This document shows, one piece after another, positions 11,390 through 22,400 of a stretch of DNA of 64,000 nt. Within the stretch, counting starts at the first letter, position 1. Each line of letters opens with the position of its first letter. The position numbers and the translations under genes are program-made. Source of the DNA: Sclerotiophoma versabilis (taxonomy: Eukaryota; Ascomycota; Dothideomycetes; Pleosporales; Didymellaceae); contig JAAROD010000093.1 in the NCBI GenBank assembly GCA_012274445.1, positions 2,294,001 through 2,358,000 on the forward strand, in the 5' to 3' direction. The notes below the pieces were generated by a model that was not told the origin of the DNA, ran no database searches, and saw only the letters and a list, made by a program, of their open reading frames with translations.

Positions 11390-13266
11390 ATGTTTAATAG
11401 ATTATTGAACTTTGAAATGTTGTGCAATTACGTGTTTACTGCCTTTCTGGGGCTTACTGGTCAGCTGAAACAAAACGATATCTCACACTGGAACAACACT
11501 GACCGATCTTCCAAAGGCCATGCCGTTGAAGCATTTCGAAACCCGATCATAAGCGGCGTTAACGCTGATCCATCCGCCATTCGTGTGGGGAACGACTACT
11601 TTGTAGTGACGTCATCCTTTGAGTACTTTCCCGGTTTGCCTATATACCACTCAAAAGATCTAGTAGATTGGACCATTATTGGCCATGGTTTGACAACTCG
11701 GAATGCTATCAGGGACCGGCAACTACTCACGTCCGGCGGTATCTTCGCTCCCACCTTGCGCCACTATAACGGAACTTTCTACTTGGTCACCAACTACGCT
11801 GACTGTGAGTCACATACGCCAACAAAAAAAATCAGTAATAACAACACTACTGACAAATCACAGCGTTTAATCCTGCTGATCAGCGTCCCTTCCTCATCAC
11901 AACCAAGAACATCTTCTCCGGAGACTGGAGTCAGCCATTGTACTTTGATCAGACTGGTATTGACCCCGATCTATTCTTCGATGATGATGGATGCGTCTAT
12001 TTATCCACGGCATTACCTGAGCTTGGACCGGAGGGTGGGAACAGCACCATTTGGCAATCAAAGGTTGATGTGTGGACAGGCCAATCGTTGACCCAGCCTA
12101 AGTTGATTTATCGTTCCAATTTACCCCTTGCCATCCGGTGGGCTGAAGGTCCTCATTTGTACAAAATCAACGGCACCTATTATCTGTCGGTCGCAGAAGG
12201 TAGGCAAACTCATCCTCCACGCTATTATATTGGCAAAATCTCACGCAGTCGGTATACAGGTGGCACAGAAGTTTTGCATCGCCAAACCATCCAAAAAAGC
12301 TCTTCTCCATCAGGGCCTTGGGAATCTAGTCCTCTAGGTCCTGTTGTATTCAATAGTCGTGACCCCACACTGCCGATCCAACAAACTGGCCATGCAGATT
12401 TACTGGTCCGCCCTGATGGTAGATGGTATGCAGTCTTCCTGGCTGTGCGGCCTCAACTTCCCCAGAATCTCAATGGAACTTATCAACTTGGTCGTGAGAC
12501 ATATTTGAGCCCTGTAACATGGAGCCAGGATGGCTGGCCGCTAGCAAACAATGGGTCTGCCATCACCCTCGAGATGGCTGACTTTAGTCTGCCAAGTCAG
12601 GAGATCACAAACAATATCTGGATCGATAACTTCTCTTCTCTCGATACAAATGCTGGTTGGGAATTTCGAGGTACACCCTACGGAAATTGGTACCGTGTAG
12701 CCAACTCCTCACTGATACTGCGTGGGACTCCGCGTACACTATCTGCACTCGACGGAATGGCTCTAATTGTCAGAAAGCAAGACGCCCTCCGCTACAGCTT
12801 CAGCGTTGATCTGGAATTCCAGCCGACTTTCCGATCACACGAAGCTGGAATAGTGGCTTGGGTAAATGACCAGTACCACAACAGTGTGTCCTTAACGCTG
12901 TGCCAGAACCAAAGCAGCACTATTTGCTTGAAGACTGAAACCATTGCACAGGGAAAAGGTATTGACGGCAACGTGTCAACCATATACTCTTCTTTGCCGG
13001 AGAACAACGTCAGTAGCAAGGGGGCAGCTGTACGCCTCCACATTCGCGCTACACCCGACACCTACCAGTTAGGATACTCTTCCCAAGAAGCCAAAAGCCC
13101 TATATGGCTTGCCAAGTTCCCATCGTCTTGGATGTCACCTCATTCTGGAGGACGTATATCATGGGAGGGTGCACGTGTGGGCATGTATGCAACAGGTAAC
13201 GGTGTACCAATGCTTAAGGACGCTGTGTTCAGGCACGTAAAGGTTGAAAGAGGCGAAAACGTATAG
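11390..13266 (+). CDS. Secreted glycoside hydrolase family 43 (beta-xylosidase/arabinofuranosidase type)
   Basis: Proposed CDS is join(11390..11804, 11864..12199, 12260..13266), 585 aa. Intron 1 (59 bp) has GTGAGT, a CTGAC branch site and CAG. Intron 2 (60 bp, GTAGGC...ACAG) has no stop and preserves frame, so it is easily missed; removing it gives AEGGTE in place of an odd insert. GH43 proteins cleave xylosidic or arabinosidic bonds with inversion on a five-bladed propeller. The three expected acidic residues are visible: Asp60 in NADPS (base), Asp172 in GIDPDLF (pKa modulator) and Glu233 in WAEGPHLYK (acid). The C-terminal third (from about residue 400) resembles the beta-sandwich domain found in GH43 beta-xylosidases. 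The hydrophobic N-terminus (FEMLCNYVFTAFLGLTG) suggests a signal peptide, so plant cell-wall degradation outside the cell is likely. The start is the first in-frame ATG; the ATG at 11417 is an alternative. Exact substrate is not determinable here. Confidence 0.85.
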
Positions 13267-14278
13267 ACCTCTTCATATGAATGGATAGGTGACGTTTTGT
13301 AATAGTATCTAATACATCTAGACCTAGTCTGAAGGTCAGTGTGAACGAGGCAACAACTACTTTCTCTTCTCAGAGCCGCTCAGACCGACCTTGCACTGCA
13401 GTGCTCCATTATCGTGCACGTGCTTGACAATCTGTGACACCCTGCTACTCGACTGTCGACCGCCAAAAGAGGTGTAGCAGGCGGAAGACATCAGAAAAGT
13501 GACTAAGAAACCGCTAAAAGACTCTGAAACACTGTTCCAATAAGACCTGAATCAACAGGCTTGTGAAAAGCAGTCGCGGGAAAGGTACGAGCGTAAGAAT
13601 AGAAGGAGCAAATACACCATAAACACTGGGAACTCGATTTTCAGAATTCACCCAGGTGATTTCTGCGTAAACGGTTGCTCTTAACACTATTTCACTAGCC
13701 ACCACCCAACCGTAGCGCTTGATGTGATTGAAGTGCTATGGCGACACCCTAGCCTTAGCAGCCTGCATGGTCAACCCCGTTCTGCGTCGTCCAGCAATAC
13801 AGCTGCGCTACTTATGGCTGTTGAACAGAGGACACCCAGAAGCGATATTACGCCGTACACAATATGCGTCAATCATCTACTCGTCGGTATAGAAAAAAGT
13901 TCCAACCTTCAACAACAGTTTCTCGCCCATGTCCAACAGGCCCGAAGCTGGATCTTTGTGCCTCGAGCAAGTCTACCCACTTATATTAGAGCGTATGCGA
14001 ACCCTTGCCAGAAGACACATTCTGCCTGAAGATCCAGCTCAGGCCATCTGATTCAAATGATGCAAGACCTCCGCAAGTCATCCAGGGCATAGCGCTTGCT
14101 GTGCATGGCAATTGCACGTAGGCAGAACTTGGCTCACGTTCTGCGTCAATCTTTCTCATAATGATGTATGAACGGCTTGGGTATTTCGAACTTGACTCAC
14201 ATGTTAGGGCGTTAGGGTGTTGGGGAAATAGCAGGGGAAAATTAAGAAGTGAAAAACATTCGCGGTTTTAACTTTAGT
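13267..14278. other. Intergenic region, nothing recognised
   Basis: Ordinary composition, lying between the GH43 3' end and the 3' end of the HET pseudogene. Small ORFs on both strands have no coding features I can support. Confidence 0.4.
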
Positions 14279-16281
14279 TCATATCAACCAAATATCCTTT
14301 GGCGGGTCTACCAGAGGAATATGAGCAGCCCTCGTTTCATGTCCACCTTCAGGCGATTCCATCAAACCATGGACATATGCCGGGCCAACACGTTCATATG
14401 CATCGCCAGCTTCACGAATAACATATGGACACCGAGCGCCGGCAAGTACAGCAACATGATCACCAACTTGCGCTCTCCGTGTAGCCCACCCCATCGTATT
14501 GAGTGACGTGATGAAAAGCACCTTTCTCGCCCATGAATGACCCATCTACGTTCGAACTGAGCTTTCTTTTCATGTTCATCCTCACTCCATGTGATAACAG
14601 GCTTCTCACTGCTGTAGGCTGGCATTTGTGACGCGTGGAAATACTTGAACATCTCTTCGAACGCAAGATCAGCGACCTGGCCGGCTGCTTCCAGGTCACA
14701 TATCAAGGTGCGCCAAAATGCTTCATATATGCTCTCGTTGGTAATAGTAATATAGTATTGAACGTCCTGGGGTGGTGGTGCAGCGTTCAAGGGGTCTGCT
14801 GATCCGGCGTACGCCAATTTAACTCGATAGAGGCAGTCTCTGTACCGTACAGCACGCAGAAGAAATCGGCGACGAACTGATTCCTTTTCCTCGGCTTGGA
14901 GTTTTGAACAGTGCTCATATCGTGCAAAGTGTGGAGTATGGATGTATTCCGATTCTGGTGGTACATGCCATTCAATGGTACCAGCGAATTATGCCTTCAC
15001 TCCCAGTCTACGACGGTCATCAGATATTCTCGGTCGATGAGGAGTTGGTATAGATCCCAATGCAGTTCCGATACCGGCATTACTGCCACCAGCGCCCCAG
15101 TTCGCATGTCAGGGATGGAAATGATCCAAGTAGGATTTCTGCGTCCAGTCGTTGACCCATGTAGGCAAGCCACAGAGGCGGGATCTGTTGTCGGGCTGGT
15201 CATGTCTGTTCTAGGATGTCAAAACAATTCTCATCGAAGATGAAGAAAAGAGTCACGTCGGTGTATAAATCTACGGCACTTTTTGTGTAATCCGGCTGCA
15301 ATTTGATGCGCAGTGTCGAGCGAATATCAGGCTCTATCGAACCTAGCATTCCGTAGATCTTGTCACGCGGATCCGTGCTGCTCAACCTTTGAGCTGTCAC
15401 CAAGGATTCCCAAAACACACTATTGGTGCCACCGACTGTCGTTTTGTCATCACCGAACAAGATCGTACGCTGCGATGCTCTCGCTTGGTCAATGACTTGG
15501 ATCAAGCGCGAATTGTGGCATGAAGCCCTCCAACGACGATGCTAATTGTCTCCCAATCGAAGTTTATGTCGCCATAACGGAGAGTCGTGTATGGCTTAGA
15601 GTGATCCGGGGCTAATATGACTTCTTGGACAATCCAAACTCTGGTAAACTATGGGCGACTGAAAAACATGCCGAGAGCCTGCCAGTACTTCGCAGGAAGA
15701 GGTTGTCTGCTCAGCGCACCAGCGAACCAACGCTCCCATGCTTTTAGCTTCTCATGCGTCTCAGTGGTACCATACATCTCCCGCGCTTCTTTCAGAAATC
15801 TGAGAACCTTCGCGTCGGTGTGTTCTTCGAGCAAGACTCGCAAGCGGCGCAAGGCTTCCCGTGCATCATCCGCCACGCCAGGTGCTGGTACCCCAAACCA
15901 GATCAGTAAATTTTCACAATTGGAATAGATCTCGCGCATGCGGTTGACTTAAACCGCTTTCTCCGCATAGTTAGACTGATCAATGCACAGTGCATCTGCC
16001 CACACAATCCTGATCTAAGACTCCCGACAGAAATGGCATAGCGCTTCGTGCAAGCTCTCAGTAACTCGCACTCGTGCATCAGCACATTTTAGATAAAAGG
16101 GCGGTTCTGTACTACCCCATACATATGATAAAGCCTCGTAAGGTGGTGGTGTGTCGTATGAAGTATGAACGAGATTGCAGATGAGCTCGTCGCCCAGCTG
16201 ACCGGGTAAAACTAGCAGAAGTCGGAATTCATCGTCTTCAAGTGGATAATACGGTATAGAGCCTGCAAAGGGATCGGCCAT
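14279..16281 (-). pseudogene. Broken HET-domain (heterokaryon incompatibility) gene
   Basis: Reads leftwards from ATG at 16281. The HET domain start is clear (YEALSYVWGS near residue 49), followed by WADALCIDQ, IYSNCENLLIWFG, FTRVWIVQEVILAPD and DPRDKIYGMLG, and a typical C-terminal segment ending in VGPAYVHGLM. HET proteins trigger vegetative incompatibility cell death in filamentous ascomycetes. The frame is interrupted by stops at 16015-16017 (TAG), 15949-15951 (TAA), 15649-15651 (TAG) and near 14997 (TGA), and by frame changes near 15515, 15200, about 14800 and 14540. The first two stops fit CAG/CAA to TAG/TAA. The third replaces the Trp expected before FTRVW (TGG to TAG). All three are C-to-T/G-to-A changes in CpA context, the RIP signature. 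No intron set restores the frame. Transposon P1 begins 100 bp upstream of the ATG, so the promoter was also cut away. Confidence 0.85.
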
Positions 16282-16378
16282 CGCATTCTAACGGGAGATG
16301 CAGGACTCGGGTCAGATGGATGATGCCCGTAGTCTGGTGTTGTTGATCTGGCAAGGTCAAGAAATAGTCTAAAGACCG

Positions 16379-16380
16379 TA
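16379..16380. repeat. TA target duplication, left end of P1
   Basis: TA immediately precedes the left terminal inverted repeat of P1 and is matched by TA at 31488-31489, as expected for Tc1/mariner-pogo transposition. Confidence 0.75.
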
Positions 16381-16472
16381 CCGTGCACGGTCACTCATTG
16401 CGCACGGTCACTCATTGCACACCCCCCACACCATTCATCCCATCTTTTCACCCCCTATATCTCAACGCCACC

Positions 16473-17603
16473 ATGTCCGTTAAGGCTGCAATTTAAGAGT
16501 TAAATACAGCTGATTTAGCTGAAGATATTTCATATAAGAAGTTAGCTAAAAAACATAGTGTATGCTAATCAACGTTAGCCCGCCAGGCAAAGGGCATTCA
16601 TACATTGCGTCAGGACAGTGCACTTAACAAACAATTACTCTACCCACAAGATAAGGCAGAGCTAGTAGAGTATATCAAAGAACTCACAAAGAGACACCTT
16701 ATGCCTACAAGGCAAATAGTAATCAATTTTATAACTCTACTAGCTGCGTAGGAGCCCTCAGAAAGCTGGGTTACTCACTTCCTTCATCACAACCAGGACA
16801 CGCTTCTTACAGCCTAGACCACCCCTATGGAAACAGGCCGTCATAAGGCTAATTCTAGTAATAAATACTGCCTCTACTTTAAGCTTCTGCACTAGAAGAT
16901 AACCTAGTATAATGTTAAGCCTAAGAATACCTATAATATAGATAAGAAAGGCTTCGCTATTAGGGTTACAGGCAGGAGCAAGAGGATCTTTAATAAGCTA
17001 CTGTTTAGCAAGAAGCAGTTTAAGCAGTTACTCTATAATAGCAACTAAGAGTAGGTAACGTTGCTGGCTACTATATGTGCCAATAGATCTCACCTGCCTC
17101 TAGGCATTATCTTTCCAGCTACTAGCCAAGCTATACAATCAAGCTAGGTACACTTAATTAATCTAGAAAAGCACTCTATCTACTTTACTACTTCAACAAA
17201 TAGCTAGACAAATAACAACCTAGGATTAACGTAGCTTAAGCAGGTGTTTAATTGCTATACTAAGGCTAAAGCCTAAAGAAAGTAGAGGCTACTTATTATT
17301 AACAGCTACAGTAGTTATATAACTAAGGACTTTATTAACTACTGTAATAGCTATAAGATTCTGCTTATAATCTTTCCCCTACATGCTATATATACTCTCT
17401 AGCTGTTAGACGTAGTCTACTTTAAACCTCTAGCTTAAAACTATACTAAAGAACTTAATTTACGCAACTATATAACCTAGGGGTAGGCACCTATAAAGAA
17501 GAGTAATTTCTTCTTACTATTCTAGCCTGTTTAGGTAAATACCTTTACTAAATTATTAGTATTAACAGCCTTTAAAGCTACAGGTATCTACCTACCTAAC
17601 GCT
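16473..17603 (+). pseudogene. P1 transposase, N-terminal and DDE part
   Basis: Begins MSVKAAI at ATG 16473 with CACC before it. Conceptual translation through stops gives an HTH/CENP-B-like DNA-binding region (YKKLAKKHSVC.STLARQAKG, then LTKRHLMPTRQIV). A DDE domain follows with YNIDKKGFAI (from NMDEKGFAI), TNNNLGLT and LLIINSYSSYIT (from LLIIDGHSSHIT). Catalytic Asp codons have been lost in at least two of these motifs. In-frame TAG/TAA codons occur from residue 8 onward, so it is inactive. The frame runs to the GIYLPN motif, where the LINE array begins, and resumes at 30551. Confidence 0.8.
17590..17603 (+). repeat. 14-bp target copy, junction 1 of the LINE array
   Basis: ACCTACCTAACGCT belongs to the P1 transposase reading frame (coding YLPNA). 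The first LINE begins at the next base. Identical 14-mers occur at 23647, 24490 and 30551. Confidence 0.85.
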
Positions 17604-17750
17604 CACCGAACACCAACTTTTTGATTTTTGGGTTACCTTTCTAGAGGCCCTAAAAATCCCAGCAACTGAACAAGCTCACTTCGCTGATTCAGGGAGTACC
17701 TCTAACGTCCACCAAGCACCCTGCGCTGTAGCGCAAAGGAGCTTGCCAGG

Positions 17751-19406
17751 ATGGCAGAGTCTCCCTCCTCCCAGCACACAGGGTCCCCAGACTACGAGAT
17801 CCCTCAGCAGCTGTATACACGCGCCCCAAGACGGCCCCAGGAGGACGTGCATCATCATGCACCCCTTCTGCGCAGCCAGAACCCCGGTGGGGGTGCTCCC
17901 AAACCTCGAGTCTCTGATGCTGTTCAACGCCACATCGCTGAGACTCAGAAAACTGCCCAGCTCTGGAACACTATCACTACGGCTTTTGCAACATTGGCAG
18001 ACCAACACGCAGCGAGTTACACTAACCCGCAAGAAGCCAAGATTGCTGAGGAACTGCAGCAGAGAGTTATCCAGGCTCTAACCTCTCTCAATCTAAGCAA
18101 CTCTCCTTCTAGCTCTCGCTGGAGCAGTGACACCAGTCACAGCAACCCCAGGAGCCAAGAGTCGGGACGCCGCTCTTGGGCGGACGTAGCCAGAGACCCC
18201 CAAAACTCAGATAGGGGTGGCAACCAACCCCTGAACCCTGCTAGGTCTCGGCCTAGCCCGCCAGCTAAGCCAAAAGAAGACAATCGAATCTTCATATCCA
18301 TCTCTAACCCAGCAACACGACTGCGACAACCCTCACCCTTTGCAGTGAGGCAGGCAATTTGCAAAAGCATAGAAGGAATCACCCTTAGAGACATACCTAC
18401 GGCATCACCAATCAACACAGGCTGGGCGATTACCCCAGCAAACCAGAGAATTCGGGAGCAACTCCTAACTCAAGAAAACCAGGGACTTCTAGTAAGGACG
18501 CTAGACGGAGACGCGGTGAGGATCCCAGAACACTGGATCAACTACGCGGTACAAGGAGTACCCAGCTCTTTCCGGGCCCTCGACGGCACAGAACTACCGA
18601 CCACTACCCAGCTGGTAGAGGAAGAGGTCTACTCGCAAACAGGCAAGCAGCCAGTCAGCTGCAGGACCTCACGGCATGGGGCGAATCAGAATGGCCTCAC
18701 TACCTGGATTGTTTCATACAAAGAGCCAGTCCGTTCGTTCCAGCTCTTTGGCACCAGCCAGTTTTCAAAGAAGATCCACAAACACCCAACCATACAGCGA
18801 CATAACCCAGGCTGCCAGGGCTACTGCAACGCTGCCCGCTGTACCCGAGTAGCCCGCTGTGCACAGTGCGGTGACCGTACGGATAGACACCAAGGACAGT
18901 ACGGGGACAGTTGCCCCCACAAAGCTGTGTGTGCTAACTGTCACGGCCCTCATCCAGCTGGCCACTCTAACTGCCCTGCTGCCCCTCGTCGGGTTCGTGG
19001 ACACATCATCAAGCCCACAAAGACTGAGATAAAGGCTATCCGTCGCGCAGGCAAGATAGCACAGCAACACCTCTACAGGACAGTTGAAGAGAGCCGTAGA
19101 CAGGCTACACTTCAGCCTGAGACTACTCCCTTAGAGGCATCAGAGACAGAGCCTCCCCGCCCTTCCACCCAGAGGCAAGTTGGAGAGGGCAGGGCTTCAC
19201 TTCCTACAACTGCTGCCTCCTACACATCCTCTTCTACTGCGAGCAGAGAAAAGAGACCAAGGCGGGCGGCCACAGGCCAGAGAAACCTTAATGTAGGACA
19301 ACTGTCTGCCGGCAGCATTCGTCCACAACCAACTATCCACACTGACCCGTCCACCTCGGAGAGAGAAGACGCCAGCATGAGCGATGACCCGCCATCATCA
19401 TGCTAG
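17751..19406 (+). CDS. LINE copy 1 ORF1, Gag-like nucleic-acid-binding protein
   Basis: 551 aa, uninterrupted. The N-terminal 150 residues are Ser/Gln/Pro-rich and low in predicted structure. The middle (about 170-330) resembles the globular region of Tad1-like ORF1 proteins. From about residue 356 to 410 there is a cluster of Cys/His pairs (GYCNAARCTRVARCAQCG, then CPHKAVCANCHGPHPAGHSNC) that forms CCHC zinc knuckles. The C-terminal 120 residues are basic and Ser/Thr-rich. ORF1 proteins of this class bind element RNA and act as chaperones in the RNP used for target-primed reverse transcription. The start codon lies in CCAGGATGG. The stop TAG overlaps the ORF2 start. Confidence 0.85.
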   Translation: MAESPSSQHTGSPDYEIPQQLYTRAPRRPQEDVHHHAPLLRSQNPGGGAPKPRVSDAVQRHIAETQKTAQLWNTITTAFATLADQHAASYTNPQEAKIAEELQQRVIQALTSLNLSNSPSSSRWSSDTSHSNPRSQESGRRSWADVARDPQNSDRGGNQPLNPARSRPSPPAKPKEDNRIFISISNPATRLRQPSPFAVRQAICKSIEGITLRDIPTASPINTGWAITPANQRIREQLLTQENQGLLVRTLDGDAVRIPEHWINYAVQGVPSSFRALDGTELPTTTQLVEEEVYSQTGKQPVSCRTSRHGANQNGLTTWIVSYKEPVRSFQLFGTSQFSKKIHKHPTIQRHNPGCQGYCNAARCTRVARCAQCGDRTDRHQGQYGDSCPHKAVCANCHGPHPAGHSNCPAAPRRVRGHIIKPTKTEIKAIRRAGKIAQQHLYRTVEESRRQATLQPETTPLEASETEPPRPSTQRQVGEGRASLPTTAASYTSSSTASREKRPRRAATGQRNLNVGQLSAGSIRPQPTIHTDPSTSEREDASMSDDPPSSC

Positions 19407-22400
19407 AACACCCCCACAACACCCTAGCCTACGACAGGCATCAACAGCCCAGCCCACCAAGCAAACAACTTCGTGTATGCTGGGCCAATGTTAGCAGGAG
19501 CTCACCTTGGCACATCACAATACTAGAGGCGGCTTTTCAGAAGGGCATAGATGTTGTGTGTGTTCAAGAGCCTTTTACATGTGCTAACTCCAGAACTTCT
19601 ACACACCCTGGCTTTACACACCTAGCACCTATCAGCACATGGGACAACCCTAATACGCCAGGATCAGCCCGCCCTAGGGTAATGACATACATCCGCAAAG
19701 GACACCGCCTACGATACCAGGCTAGAGAGAGCCTCCACCACCCAGACATGCTCTGGGCTGTAGTAAATGGAGTGGCGATACTTAACTGTTACAGACAACC
19801 ACACACCCCGCACGTTATTCAGTACGTCACACATCTTATACCTCCTCAACTCTGCCTTGTGGGAGGAGACTTTAATGCTAGACATGAATCCTTTGAGCCT
19901 ACCATCACTGCAGCCAACGGAGGTGTGGAGCTAGCCGGATGGGCTGCTAGCGCTTCTATGGACTACATCGGTGTGCCAGGGCAGCCAACACACTGCGCTG
20001 GCCACGTCCTTGACCTTACCTTCTCTAACATCCCATTCGCCCACTCTGCTGTTGATGCTAGCATGCACAGCGGCTCAGACCACGAGACAATAGTAACTTT
20101 TGTGCCTCTCTCCACTCCAGGCACTCCGCACCTAGAACAGCACCACTACAGAGTCCCAGAGGCAAGCCTACCTAAGTTTACTGGGCTAGTAGAAATAGGT
20201 GTCCAAAACATCCCAGACCCGCTTGCAACACAGGATACAGGACAACTAGATGAATGCGTCACGCTGCTCACAGAGACTATACAGCACTCCGTTCAGACAG
20301 CAGGCAAGCTCAACCGCAAGGAAGGCCGCGCTGCACCATGGTGGACCAAGGAGTGCAAGACTGCCTACCAGACCTACAAGCATGCTAGACAGCTCTGCTC
20401 TGACAGTCTACAGGAAGAGAGACAGGCCTTCAAGACTACAGTCCGACAGGCGAAAAGGCAGTACTGGAGGCATGTCATTGACAACGCCAAGGACGATAAG
20501 GACCTGTTCAAGATCATTGCCTGGCACAAGCTCACACCAGAGAACCAGGACAGTCCTCTCATTGTCAACAACAGGACAATATCAGACCCCCTAGAGAAGG
20601 CAGAGGCCCTTCGAGAAGAAGTCCTCAACCGGTACACAGCAGAGGATGACCTTGGGCACTGCCCAGACCAGGAGAACGCAGACACCCTCCCATGGAGCAC
20701 ACACATCTCACTAGAGGAAGCTGAACGAAACACGGTAGGGGTCTCAAGCACCTCACCAGGCACTGATCGCTCTACTGTGCGACTACTCCGCGCCTGCTGG
20801 GCTCAGGCTGGGGAGCTCGTACGAAGGATCTTTCAGCGATGCCTTGAGCTCAACCACTTCCCAGCACAGTGGAAGCTCGCTGAGGTAGCCATGATACCTA
20901 AGGCAGGGAAGACAGACCGAACATCACCGCGCTCCTGGAGACCTATAGCGCTTCTCTCCTGCATTGGGAAGGGACTCGAACGAACAGTGGCTAGACGAAT
21001 TGCATGGACCGCCATGACACACAAGATCCTCAGCCCCCAGCATGGCGGCGCGCTTCCAAAGCGCTCTGCAACTGACCTCACTGCAGCGTTCACCCACGAC
21101 ACTGAAGCCGCATGGGTACTTGGAAAACATGTCACTATGGTCACCCTTGATGTCCAAGGCGCCTTTGACGCGCTCCTCAAGAACCGCCTGCTACACCGTA
21201 TGGCCCAGCAGGGCTGGTCACAAAGGACCATACTCTTTGTAGACTCATTCCTCACTGACCGGAGGGTCCAAGTTCGCCTTGGCCAGGTCACCACCCCTAG
21301 CTACCCTGTCGCCTGTGGCACACCCCAAGGGTCGCCTCTCTCTCCTGTCCTGTACACGCTGTATCTAGCTGAGCTACTATCCATGGATACAGAACGGAGG
21401 TTTGGATACGCAGACGACATATGTCTATACCGGGCTTCACACTCTATGGACGACAACGTTGAGCTCCTAGCATCAGACCTGAGGCAGATCAGAGCATGGG
21501 GAGAGGCCAACAAGGTCACTTTTGCTCCAGAAAAGCAGGAAATGATCCACCTGACCAGACAGCGGAGCAGCTATGCCCCTCCCTGTGTGGTAGATGAGCA
21601 GCTCACAATCCACCCTATCCTCCCAGGCGGAGAGCACAGCCAGCCAGCCCTGCGTTGGTTAGGAGTGTGGTTCGACCGCAGACTCACCTTTAGACGACAT
21701 GTAGCCGCGCGCACTGCAAAAGCTGCCAAGGTAGCCTATCACATTCGCAGTCTGGCTAGGACTACCTATGGACCACCAGCCGGCTCCCTCCGCAAGGCTA
21801 CTATTGCCTGTGTGTACCCATCGCTCCTATATGGGACCGAGTGCTGGTACAGAGGCCGCACCAAACAACCGCATACACTTAAGCCAGACAGGCCACAAGA
21901 GGTCAGCGCCTATGTTGGATGGCACGTGGCTGCTATAGACAAGACACTGGCTATAGCAGCACGGGGCATTCTACCAGCGTGGAGAACAACCCCTACAGCT
22001 GCACTCTTCCGAGATGCTGGACTGCTACCAGCAGCAGTAGCACTAGAGCAAGCTAAACTCAGATTTGCAACCCATCTACGCACCACAGATGCAGAACACC
22101 CCCTTACTAGACGCACATCGGTACATGTAGTAAACAGGGGCGTAAAAACTGGACAACCCCAGCGAGTCAAGACTAAAGTCCAACAGATGGCATCTCTTCT
22201 ACCAGAGATTCCTAGGACTACACTCATAGCCCCTCACTACTCGACTGGCTGCCGAACAGACCCGACGCTCGGCATAGACAAGAAGACTGCAGCTAAGGCT
22301 TTCAACCAATGGTGGGCCCAGCTCTCACCACTAGATGTCACTATCTTCTCAGATGGCTCTGAACAGTACACCAAGGAAGGAGAAAAGCGGGTCACCTACG

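Noticed and set aside
11375..12091. GH43 as two overlapping ORFs or a frameshifted pseudogene
   Set aside because: A 59-bp intron with good splice and branch signals joins the frames exactly.
12792..13061. Minus-strand ORF inside the GH43 gene
   Set aside because: Shadow frame over the C-terminal domain, with no start context or features.
13724..14029. 101-codon plus ORF between the GH43 and HET genes
   Set aside because: No recognisable feature and no splice or promoter context.
15617..15928. Plus-strand 103-codon ORF over the HET relic
   Set aside because: The minus strand clearly carries HET-domain sequence; the plus frame is its complement.
17590..17603. 14-mer as part of the LINE itself
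   Set aside because: The outer copies continue the P1 transposase frame on both sides, so the sequence belongs to the target and was duplicated.
20833..21294. 153-codon minus-strand ORF inside the LINE (also at 27733-28194)
   Set aside because: Shadow of the reverse transcriptase frame; repeated only because the LINE is repeated.
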